From Bryobacterales bacterium (GTDB lineage: Bacteria; Acidobacteriota; Terriglobia; Bryobacterales; Bryobacteraceae), in the NCBI GenBank assembly GCA_003166475.1, contig PMVV01000355.1, forward strand, positions 1,966 through 50,209: a DNA stretch of 48,244 nt. Direction: 5' to 3'. The position numbers and the translations under genes were made by a program. Shown piece by piece: positions 28,094 to 36,491 of this stretch (within the stretch, counting starts at the first letter, position 1; each line of letters starts with the position of its first letter). The notes below the pieces were generated by a model that searched no databases, was not told the origin of the DNA, and saw only the letters and a program-made list of their open reading frames with translations.

Positions 28094-30815
28094 CACATTC
28101 TGGGAGCGCGTGGAGCAACTCTTCCAGGAGGCCTCGGACCTGGAAGCCGCAGCGCGTCCGGCGTTTCTCGCCGATGCCTGCCGCGGCGACGAGCGATTGC
28201 GCCAAGCTGTCGAGGACCTGCTCCGCGCCTCTACGGAAGCCGCGGCCAACCCGCTCTGGCAGGAACCGGCCATGCACAACGAAGCGCGGTTCCTGGCGGC
28301 CAGCGACGAAGCCACCACGCTCGACCGCTACCGGCTCCTGGAACGCATCGGCGCGGGTGGCATGGGCGTCGTGTACAAAGCCGTGCGGGCCGACGACGAG
28401 TTCTCGAAGTTGGTTGCGGTCAAGATCGTCCGGGATAGCGACCCCGACATGATCGGACGCCTGCGCCAGGAGCGGCAGATTCTGGCCGGCCTGGAACATC
28501 CCAACATCGCGCGGCTTCTGGACGGCGGAACCACGGCGGATGGCCGGCCCTTCCTGGTGATGGAATACGTCGAGGGCCTCCCCATCGACCGTTACGTAGC
28601 GGAGCGCCAGCCGCCCTTGCCCGACCTCCTCGATCTGTTCCGCAAGATCTGCGCGGCGGTCTCCTATGCTCACCGCAACCTGATCGTGCATCGAGACCTG
28701 AAGCCGGCCAACATTCTGGTCACGGCCGAGGGGCAGCCCATGCTGCTCGATTTCGGCATCGCCAAGCTGCTGGACGGATCGGCGCAGCGAACCAGGACCG
28801 GAGCGGCCGCCATGACGCCGGAGTACGCCAGCCCGGAACAGGTGCTGGGCGCGCCCATTACCACGGCCAGCGACATTTACACGCTGGGTGTGCTGTTGTA
28901 TGAGCTGCTGAGCGGCGCGCGCCCCTACCGCAACACCGCCAGCCCGCTGGAACTGGCCCGGGCGATCGGCACGGAGCATCCGCAGCCGCTCGGCACGCAC
29001 GCGGGACGCCGCTTCGACAGCGATCTCGAGAACATCGTGCAGATGGCGCTGCGCAAGGAGCCGGAACGCCGCTACGCCTCGGCCGGCCAGTTTTCCGAAG
29101 ACCTGGGCCTTTATGTTGCGGGATATCCGGTGATGGCCAGGCCCGCCACGCGCGGATACCGGATGGCCAAGTTCGTCGGTCGGAACAAAGCGCCCGTTGC
29201 GGCGCTAGTGCTGGTGTTGCTGGCGCTCGTCGGCGGGATCGCCGCCACGGCTTGGGAGGCGCGCATTGCCAACCAGCGCTTCAACGATGTGCGCCAGTTG
29301 GCCCACGCGGTCGTGTTTGTATATCACGACGCCATCGAGCCCTTGCCCGGCTCCACGCCCGTGCGGCAGATGCTGGTGAAAGACGCGCTGGTCTACCTGG
29401 ATAAGCTCTCGCGCGATTCCGGCGATGCTTCGCTGCGGCGCGAGTTAGTGGAGGCCTATGTCAAGATCGGCAACGTGCAGGGAAATTCGTACTACTCCAA
29501 TTTAGGCGACATGGCGGGTGCTTTGGCCAGCGCGCGGAAGGCCGTCGCGGCGGGGGAACCGCTGGTGGCGCGCGACGCCAGCGGCCTGAACCAGCGCGCG
29601 CTGGCATCGGCCTACGCCGCCGAGGCCGACATTCTGTACAGCATGAACGATCTGGCCGGCGCGGACGGAAACTACCGCAAAGCCGTCTCCCTGGCAGAAG
29701 CCGCCGTGCGGAAGCTGCCGCCGGATCTCGACACGCGGCGGCAATTGGCCGGCACGCTGCGGAATTGGGGAGACCTGGCGGGCGCTGAGGGCGAATCCAA
29801 TATGGGCAAGCCCGAAGAGGCGTTGGCCCGCTACCGGCGATCGCTCGACATCGCCAACGGATTGGTGAAAGAGTATCCCCGGTCGCTCGCGGCGAAGAAA
29901 GAACTCTACGGCAGTCAGATGGCGTTGGCGGCCGCCGAGACAACCGCCGGCCATCACGCCGCCGCGGAGGAAGAAGCGCGCGGGGCATTGACCCTGATTC
30001 AAGGAATCTCCGCCGCCGACCCCGGTAACACCAGCGACAGGGTGGAGGTCGCCAACATGTCTACGCGCCTGGCGCAAGTCCTGATGGACAATGCCAAACC
30101 GGCCGAAGCGGTGCCGCTGGTCCTGGCCGCCGTGTCGATCATGGAAGCGCAAGTGAAATCCGACCCGGCCAACCGGATGTTCCGCCGCAGCTTGGCGGTA
30201 ACGGAACTGCACGTGGTCAACGCCTTGCGCAAGTCGGGCGACCCGGCGGGTGCGCTGGCTCATGCGCAAAAGGCGCTGGCGCTGAGCCAGGGATTAAGCG
30301 CCGCGGATGCGCAGAACATCGAGATTCTCTCCGACGTGGCCAACTGCCATCTGAAACTGGCACAGGTGCTGATGGATACGCGCGACTTTCCGGCGGCGCT
30401 GGGCCATGCCATGAAATCCATGACGCTGCTCGACGGCCTGCTGGCGCGCTCGAAGGATTCGAATCTCATGCGCATGCGCATCCGGGCGGCTCTGGCGGCG
30501 GGAGGGATCGAATTGGGCATGGATCGGGCGGCCGCCGCGCTAGTCCACTATGGGCAGGCGGGCAAAGCGGCCGGGGAAATCGTGGCGGGCGGCGCCGGAC
30601 AGATCAGCGCCAGAACCGACTTAGCGCGCAGCCAGACAGGCGCGGCAGATGCCAACGAGCGGCTGCACCATTGGCGTGAAGCGCTGGACGGTTACCGAAG
30701 CGCGGGCCGGACCTGGTCCGCTTTGCGCGATTTGAATGCCCTCGCGCCGGAGGATGCCAATCAGCCGGAGCACGTCGCCGCGGCGCTGGCGCGTTGTCAG
30801 CAACAGATCAGGTAG
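28074..30815 (+). CDS. Transmembrane Ser/Thr protein kinase with C-terminal TPR region
   Basis: RYRLLERIGAGGMGVVYKAVRADDEFSKLVAVKIV, NLIVHRDLKPANILVTAEGQPMLLDFGIAKLL, TPEYASPEQVLG; TM segment KAPVAALVLVLLALVGGIAATAW; overlaps the sigma gene by 20 nt. Confidence 0.94.
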   Translation: MPSDQADTFWERVEQLFQEASDLEAAARPAFLADACRGDERLRQAVEDLLRASTEAAANPLWQEPAMHNEARFLAASDEATTLDRYRLLERIGAGGMGVVYKAVRADDEFSKLVAVKIVRDSDPDMIGRLRQERQILAGLEHPNIARLLDGGTTADGRPFLVMEYVEGLPIDRYVAERQPPLPDLLDLFRKICAAVSYAHRNLIVHRDLKPANILVTAEGQPMLLDFGIAKLLDGSAQRTRTGAAAMTPEYASPEQVLGAPITTASDIYTLGVLLYELLSGARPYRNTASPLELARAIGTEHPQPLGTHAGRRFDSDLENIVQMALRKEPERRYASAGQFSEDLGLYVAGYPVMARPATRGYRMAKFVGRNKAPVAALVLVLLALVGGIAATAWEARIANQRFNDVRQLAHAVVFVYHDAIEPLPGSTPVRQMLVKDALVYLDKLSRDSGDASLRRELVEAYVKIGNVQGNSYYSNLGDMAGALASARKAVAAGEPLVARDASGLNQRALASAYAAEADILYSMNDLAGADGNYRKAVSLAEAAVRKLPPDLDTRRQLAGTLRNWGDLAGAEGESNMGKPEEALARYRRSLDIANGLVKEYPRSLAAKKELYGSQMALAAAETTAGHHAAAEEEARGALTLIQGISAADPGNTSDRVEVANMSTRLAQVLMDNAKPAEAVPLVLAAVSIMEAQVKSDPANRMFRRSLAVTELHVVNALRKSGDPAGALAHAQKALALSQGLSAADAQNIEILSDVANCHLKLAQVLMDTRDFPAALGHAMKSMTLLDGLLARSKDSNLMRMRIRAALAAGGIELGMDRAAAALVHYGQAGKAAGEIVAGGAGQISARTDLARSQTGAADANERLHHWREALDGYRSAGRTWSALRDLNALAPEDANQPEHVAAALARCQQQIR

Positions 30816-30858
30816 CCGACACCGGAGGGCGGGCCGCCCGAAAGGCCAGCGAATCAGT

Positions 30859-33800
30859 TCAAGGCTGATTGGTCAGCGCGAAGCCCGGGCTGGTTGTGAG
30901 CGCCCCTGTTTTCGCCGTGACTGTATAGCTGCCAGCCGTTCCGTTGGCTGTGAAGACCTGCGCGGTGGCAACGCCCAGCGCGCTGGTCCTGGCGGTATTC
31001 ACGCCGCCCGCAAAGGTTCCGCTGGCGCCGCTGGTAGGCGCGTTAAAGGTGACTGTCACGCCGGCCACAGGGTTGCCAAATGAGTCTTTTACCGTCGCTG
31101 CAAGCCGGTGGGTGAAGGCTGTGTTGATCGTCGCGGTTTGCGGCGTTCCCCCCGTTGCCGCGATGGAAGCGGCCGCTCCCGCCTGATTGGTCAGGGCAAA
31201 GCCGGGGCTGGTGGTGACCGTTCCGGCCGTGGCTGTTACCGTGTACGTGCCCGCTGTGGTGTTGGCCGTGAACACCGCCGCGGTGGCCACGCCAAGGGCG
31301 CTGGTCGTAGCCGTATTCACGCCGCCTGCGAATGTCCCACTGGCGCCGCTGGCCGGCGCATTGAAGGTCACCGTCGCGGCGGACACAGGGTTGCCGAATC
31401 CGTCAGTCACCGTGGCCGCCAAATTCGTGGCGAACGCCGTATTGACGGTTGCGGTTTGCGGCGTTCCCGAGGTGGCCGCGATCGCGGCCGGCGCTCCCGC
31501 TTGATTGGTTAGCGCAAAACCGGGGCTGGTGGTGTGTGCGCCGACCGCCGCAGTGACCGTATAAGCGCCCGCTACGGTGTTCGCCGTGAAGACCGGGGCG
31601 GTAGCCACGCCTTGAGCGTTGGTGGTAGCCGTATTCACGCCGCCAGCGAAGGTCCCGCTGGCGCCGCTGGCGGGAGCGGTGAAAGTCACTGTCGCACCTC
31701 CGACGGGGTTGCCGTAGGCGTCCTTTACCGTGGCCGCCAGTTGAGTGCCGAAGGCTGTGTTGACTGTGGCGGTCTGCGGCGTGCCAGCCGTCGCTGCGAT
31801 CGAAGCCGGCGCTCCTGCCTTATTGGTGAGCGCGAAGCCGGGGCTGGTGGTGAGGGCACTGGCCGACCCCGTCACGGTGTACCTTCCGGACTTAGTGTTC
31901 GCGGTGAATACCTGCGATGTCGCAAGACCCGAGGCGTTGGTTATGGCGGTGTTCCCGGAACAGGCGAAGGTTCCGCTGGCGCCGCTGCCGGGAGCGTTGA
32001 ATGTTACTAGCACGCCGGAAACCGGGTTGCCTCCGGAGTCCTTCACCGTAGCCGCTAGCGCTTCCGCGAAGGCCTTGGTGACGGCGGCGGTTTGAGGCGT
32101 CCCGCTGGTCGTAACGATGGATGCCGGGACGTGCGGGTCGGTAATGGTTAGAATGACGGGCACCGTCATCGCCATGGTGTTCGATGGGTACTCGGACAGG
32201 ACCACTTCCCCGGTGTAGACACCAGCCGGCAGCGCGGTGGCGGAGACGCTGGCCGTAACGACCTTGGGCGTGGTTTGTACCCCGGAATTCGGGGAGATCT
32301 GGAGCCAGCTTACCGTCGAGCCCGAAGCCACCGCATCGAAATAGAAATTGAACGCGGAACCGGTGCTCGCTCCCGTGAAGTTCTGCGAAGGCGGGTTCCC
32401 CGCGCCGAGAGTCATGCTGAAGGTAAGCGGAGTTATCGGGACGAAGACACTGCTCCCTATTACCACACTTACAGGAATGGTGACGCTGCTGCCCGAGGAT
32501 TGGAATACTACTTGGCCGGTGAAATTCCCCGCCACCAGCCCGCTTCCAGGCAGCGCCGAATTCACTACTCCTACGCTAACCGTGGAGGGCGCCGAACCGC
32601 TGTGCGAGGACACGGTCAGCCAGTTGCCGCCGTCCGATGTGCTGGCCGCCGCCGTCCAATGCAGGGTGCCCCATCCGGCTGGCTGAATTTGTACCGTCTG
32701 CGGCGGCGGATTGGTAGTGCTTGGCGTGAAAGAGAAATCCATCTGGCCCTGCATGTTAGCGAAGAACGGGCCGCACGACGCAACCGTCAGAGTAACCGGC
32801 ACCGTTATGGACAGGTTATTCGACGGGTATGCATTCAATACGATTTCGGCGGTATAGGTGCCTGCCGCCAAGGTAGTGGCGTTCACGGTAACTACCATGT
32901 TTTCGGGCGTAGTGAGCACGCCGGCGCTCGGGGAAATCGCCAGCCAGTTACCACCCTTGGAGGTAGACACAGACGCAATGTCGAAGTTAAAATTCGTACC
33001 CGTACTCGCGATTGTCAGCACCTGAGGCAGTGGATTCCCGCCGCCGAGCGGCATCGTGAAGCTAATGGGATTCACCTGCCGGAAGACATTCGGTCCCACC
33101 AGGACGCAAATGGGTACGGTGCCGGTGTCGCCCGTGGTCTTGAACACTACCTGGCCGCAGAAAGTACCCGCCAGAAGCCCCTGGCCGGGTAGAGATCCAG
33201 GCGATATCGAGACGGTTACCGCCGTGGGTGCGGTGCCGCTGAGCGGCGATACGGTAAGCCAGTTGCCGCCGTCCGCGGTGCTCTTCGATGCCGTCCACTG
33301 CAAGGTCCCGGTGCCGGCATTTCTGATCTGCAGCGACTGGGATGGCGGAGTGCCGCCGGGCGCAAGGGTAAAGGTCAGTTGGCCGGGCAGGTTGTCGAGG
33401 TAAGCGCTGGCCGACGGCGCCACAGTTAAAGTAACCGGCACAGTCATCGAAAGGTTAAGCGACGGATATTCGGCAAAGACGATTTCCGCCGTATAAGTAC
33501 CCGCCGGCAGCGTGGCGGCATTCACGCTGGCGACAACGGACTCGGGCGTGGTGAGGACCCCGGCGTTCGGGGAAATCGCCAACCAGTTGCCGCCCGTTCC
33601 GGACGACACGAAAGTGCTGTAAAAGTTAAAGTTGGCGCCGGTGCTGGCGATGTCCAGGGTCTGCGGCAGTGGATTCGCGCCTCCAGCGACCATGGTGAAG
33701 TTAATGGGATTCACCTGGCTGAAAACGTTCGATCCCACCGTCACGCACACCGGAATGGTGCCGGCGTCACCGGCCGTCTGCACCAATACCTGGCCGCAGA

Positions 33801-35739
33801 AGGTACCGGCAATGAGTCCCTGATTGGGGAGAGAAGCGGGCACTATCGCCACGGTCAGCAGCCCAGGCGCAGTCCCACTGGCCGGAGATACCGTCAGCCA
33901 GGCGCCTCCATCCGCGGTGCTCGCGGATGCGGCCCAACTCAGCGTCCCGGACCCGCCGTTTCTGATCTGCACGGTCTGCGATGGCGGAGTGCCACCCGGC
34001 ACCATGGAGTAACTCAATTCGCCGGGAAGGTTGTCGAAGTAAGTGCTCCCCGTCGCCGCGACGGTCAAAGTTATGGGCACCGTCAGCGCCATGCCGTTCG
34101 ATGGATATGCGTTGAGGATAATTTCCCCCGTGTAGGTCCCCGCCGGCAGCGTAGCGGCGTTGACGCTGACGGTGACGGCCTCCGGCGTGGTGAGTACTCC
34201 CGCGGAAGGGCTGGTCGTTAGCCAGTTGCCGCCCGTCCCGGTGGATACGAACTCTACATAGAAGTTGAAGTTGGTCGTGCCGGTACTCGCGAGGGTGAGG
34301 GTTTGCGGTAGCGGGTTCGCACCGGCAAACGGCATGGTGAAATCGATCGGATTCACCTGCCGGAAGACGTTGGCCCCCACCACAACGCAGACCGGGATGG
34401 TGCCCACGTCGCCCGTGGTTTCGAGCAATACCTGGCCGCAATAGGTGCCGGCAAGCAGGCCCGCGCCCGGAAGAAACTGAGGCGCTACGGTCGCCTTCAC
34501 GGTGGAGGGCGCGGTTCCGCTGGCGGCGGACAACGTGAGCCACGCGCCGCCGTCGGCAGTGCGCACCGCTGCGGTCCAATTCAAAGTCCCCACGCCGCCG
34601 TTGCGGATCTGAAAGCTCTGCGGCGGCAGACCACCGCCCGGCGTCATGAAGTAGCTCAATTCTCCGGGAAGGTTATCGAAAAAGGTGGTGCCCGGCCCGG
34701 CAATGGTCAGGGTCACGGGCACGGTTATCGCTAGATTGTTGGAAGGGTATGCCCAGAAGAGGATTTCTCCGGTATACGTTCCCTCGGCGAGTGTGGTGGC
34801 GTTTACGCTTACCGTAACGGCCTCGGGTGTCGTCAGAACACCGGCACCGGGCGTGACCTGTAGCCAGTTGCCCCCCGTCCCGGTCGATATCAATGCCGTA
34901 TAGAAGTTAAAAGCGGTGCCGGTGCTCGCGGGCGTCACGACCTGCGGCAGCGGATTCGCACCCGCAAACGGCATGGTGAAGCTGATGGGATTCACTTGTC
35001 CGAAAACACTGGCCCCCACCGTCACACTCACCGGTACGGTGACCTGGCTGCCCGCCGTCTGGAATGCGAGTTGGCCGACAAAGGTCCCCGATGCCGCCCC
35101 TCCACCCGGCAGAGCTGCAGTCTGGATGGATGCAGTAACCTCCGACGGGGAAGTACCGGCCGTCGCGGAGATGCCGAGCCAGTTGCCGCCGTCGGCCGTG
35201 CTCACTGACCCGGTCCAATTCAACGTGCCGGTACCGCCATTTCTGATTTGGATGTTCTGGGGTGGCGCCGGGCCGCCGCCCGGAGTGAGCGAGAAGGTCA
35301 GTTGGCCGGCCGTATCGTCGAAGAAGGTGCTCCCCGCCGGTGCGACGATCAGGGTCACCGGCACGGTCATGGTGATGGTGGGCGTGGGGTACGAGGAGAA
35401 TACGACCTGCCCAGTGTAGGTTCCCGCCGCCAGCGAAGAAGTGGCATTCACGCCGACCGCAACGGCCGAAGCCGTGGTGTGCACACCCGAGGATGGCGTG
35501 ATCTGCAGCCAGGAGCCGCCTGTCGAGGTCGACGCTACGGCGGTGTAGTTGAAGGCCGCCCCGGTGCTGGAGATCATCAGGTTCTGAGCCAGCGGATTCG
35601 CGCCGGCGAACACTTTGGTGAAGGACAACGCCGGCACCGAATAAAAGCTTTGGGCATCGGCAACCGAAACGGCCGTGAATAGCAGCAGAACAGCAGGCAG
35701 AGCGGCCATGGCCCTCCGCGAATATCGTATAGACAACAT
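30859..35739 (-). CDS. Giant secreted protein of BACON-like tandem modules plus four Ig-like (Big_1-type) repeats
   Basis: ATG at 35739 with a GGGAGGG RBS; signal peptide AALPAVLLLFTAVSVADA; repeated NPI(S/D/N)FTMPFAGANPLPQ and SGTPQTATVNTAF units. Confidence 0.88.
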   Translation of the reverse strand: MLSIRYSRRAMAALPAVLLLFTAVSVADAQSFYSVPALSFTKVFAGANPLAQNLMISSTGAAFNYTAVASTSTGGSWLQITPSSGVHTTASAVAVGVNATSSLAAGTYTGQVVFSSYPTPTITMTVPVTLIVAPAGSTFFDDTAGQLTFSLTPGGGPAPPQNIQIRNGGTGTLNWTGSVSTADGGNWLGISATAGTSPSEVTASIQTAALPGGGAASGTFVGQLAFQTAGSQVTVPVSVTVGASVFGQVNPISFTMPFAGANPLPQVVTPASTGTAFNFYTALISTGTGGNWLQVTPGAGVLTTPEAVTVSVNATTLAEGTYTGEILFWAYPSNNLAITVPVTLTIAGPGTTFFDNLPGELSYFMTPGGGLPPQSFQIRNGGVGTLNWTAAVRTADGGAWLTLSAASGTAPSTVKATVAPQFLPGAGLLAGTYCGQVLLETTGDVGTIPVCVVVGANVFRQVNPIDFTMPFAGANPLPQTLTLASTGTTNFNFYVEFVSTGTGGNWLTTSPSAGVLTTPEAVTVSVNAATLPAGTYTGEIILNAYPSNGMALTVPITLTVAATGSTYFDNLPGELSYSMVPGGTPPSQTVQIRNGGSGTLSWAASASTADGGAWLTVSPASGTAPGLLTVAIVPASLPNQGLIAGTFCGQVLVQTAGDAGTIPVCVTVGSNVFSQVNPINFTMVAGGANPLPQTLDIASTGANFNFYSTFVSSGTGGNWLAISPNAGVLTTPESVVASVNAATLPAGTYTAEIVFAEYPSLNLSMTVPVTLTVAPSASAYLDNLPGQLTFTLAPGGTPPSQSLQIRNAGTGTLQWTASKSTADGGNWLTVSPLSGTAPTAVTVSISPGSLPGQGLLAGTFCGQVVFKTTGDTGTVPICVLVGPNVFRQVNPISFTMPLGGGNPLPQVLTIASTGTNFNFDIASVSTSKGGNWLAISPSAGVLTTPENMVVTVNATTLAAGTYTAEIVLNAYPSNNLSITVPVTLTVASCGPFFANMQGQMDFSFTPSTTNPPPQTVQIQPAGWGTLHWTAAASTSDGGNWLTVSSHSGSAPSTVSVGVVNSALPGSGLVAGNFTGQVVFQSSGSSVTIPVSVVIGSSVFVPITPLTFSMTLGAGNPPSQNFTGASTGSAFNFYFDAVASGSTVSWLQISPNSGVQTTPKVVTASVSATALPAGVYTGEVVLSEYPSNTMAMTVPVILTITDPHVPASIVTTSGTPQTAAVTKAFAEALAATVKDSGGNPVSGVLVTFNAPGSGASGTFACSGNTAITNASGLATSQVFTANTKSGRYTVTGSASALTTSPGFALTNKAGAPASIAATAGTPQTATVNTAFGTQLAATVKDAYGNPVGGATVTFTAPASGASGTFAGGVNTATTNAQGVATAPVFTANTVAGAYTVTAAVGAHTTSPGFALTNQAGAPAAIAATSGTPQTATVNTAFATNLAATVTDGFGNPVSAATVTFNAPASGASGTFAGGVNTATTSALGVATAAVFTANTTAGTYTVTATAGTVTTSPGFALTNQAGAAASIAATGGTPQTATINTAFTHRLAATVKDSFGNPVAGVTVTFNAPTSGASGTFAGGVNTARTSALGVATAQVFTANGTAGSYTVTAKTGALTTSPGFALTNQP
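30870..32150 (-). repeat. Four in-frame tandem repeats of about 318 nt (106 aa)
   Basis: The GCGGT(T/C)TG(C/A)GGCGT(T/G/C)CC motif recurs near 31132, 31450, 31769 and 32087. Confidence 0.8.
33068..35640 (-). repeat. In-frame tandem repeats of about 640 nt (213 aa)
   Basis: The GGATTCAC motif of the NPISF segment recurs at 33068, 33707, 34349 and 34988 (spacing 639-642 nt). Confidence 0.8.
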
Positions 35740-35882
35740 TATCCCTCCCAGGACGCCCATTACTTGCCCACCCGCCCCTTGCGGTGATAGCATTCCAGCA
35801 GGCCGCTCTCGACCACTCGTCGCATTCTTCTGGGCAGTGGACCTACTACCACGCATTGCGCAAACGCGCCAGGAAAACCGTC

Positions 35883-36464
35883 ATGCGCTTTCGAAATACC
35901 GGAACGGCACGCGGATTCAATCCCGGCGAGCCCGGCGCTACGCCCGAGGAAAGGCGTGCGCTGGACCATCTGTTCAGCCTGACCTACGAGGAGCTGCGCC
36001 GCCTGGCCTCCACCGTGAAACGCCGCGACCCGAACGCCACACTGAGCCCCACCACGCTGGTTCACGAAGCGTGGTTGAAGCTGGCGAATTCACCGCACCT
36101 GGCCGGCACCTCCCGTCTGCACTTCAAACGCATCGCGGCGCGCGCCATGCGGCAACTGCTGGTGGAGGCGGCCCGCCGCCGGCACTCCCACAAGCGCGGC
36201 GGCGATGGAGTCTTGATGGTGGTCTTTGACGATTCGCTGGACGAGGCCGCGTCGAGCGGCAACGACCTGCTGGCCCTGGACACCGCTTTGGACGATCTGG
36301 CGCGTATGAGCCCCCGCCAGGCGATGCTGGTGGAAAGCCGCTTTTTTGGAGGCCTGGACGTCAGTGAGACCGCGGCGCTGCTGGATGTGTCGGAGGCCAC
36401 CGTTCTGCGCGACTGGCGCGCGGCCAAGGCGTGGCTGGCAAATGAGCTGCGCCGCGCAGGCTGA
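35883..36464 (+). CDS. ECF-type RNA polymerase sigma factor (TIGR02999-like), second copy
   Basis: LFSLTYEELRRLASTVKRRDPNATLSPTTLVHEAWLKLANSP...HFKRIAARAMRQLLVEAARRRHSHKRGG...VESRFFGGLDVSETAALLDVSEATVLRDWRAAKAWL. Start at 35883 or an upstream codon. Confidence 0.9.
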   Translation: MRFRNTGTARGFNPGEPGATPEERRALDHLFSLTYEELRRLASTVKRRDPNATLSPTTLVHEAWLKLANSPHLAGTSRLHFKRIAARAMRQLLVEAARRRHSHKRGGDGVLMVVFDDSLDEAASSGNDLLALDTALDDLARMSPRQAMLVESRFFGGLDVSETAALLDVSEATVLRDWRAAKAWLANELRRAG

Positions 36465-36491
36465 CTCGCTGCGTTCCTTTGGGAAATCAAA

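Noticed and set aside
27882-29000. 372-aa minus-strand ORF
   Set aside because: Antisense to the first ECF sigma and STPK genes.
30870-35640. Regular repeats considered as a CRISPR array
   Set aside because: Units are 318 and 640 nt, in frame and encode protein domains; no short repeat-spacer pattern.
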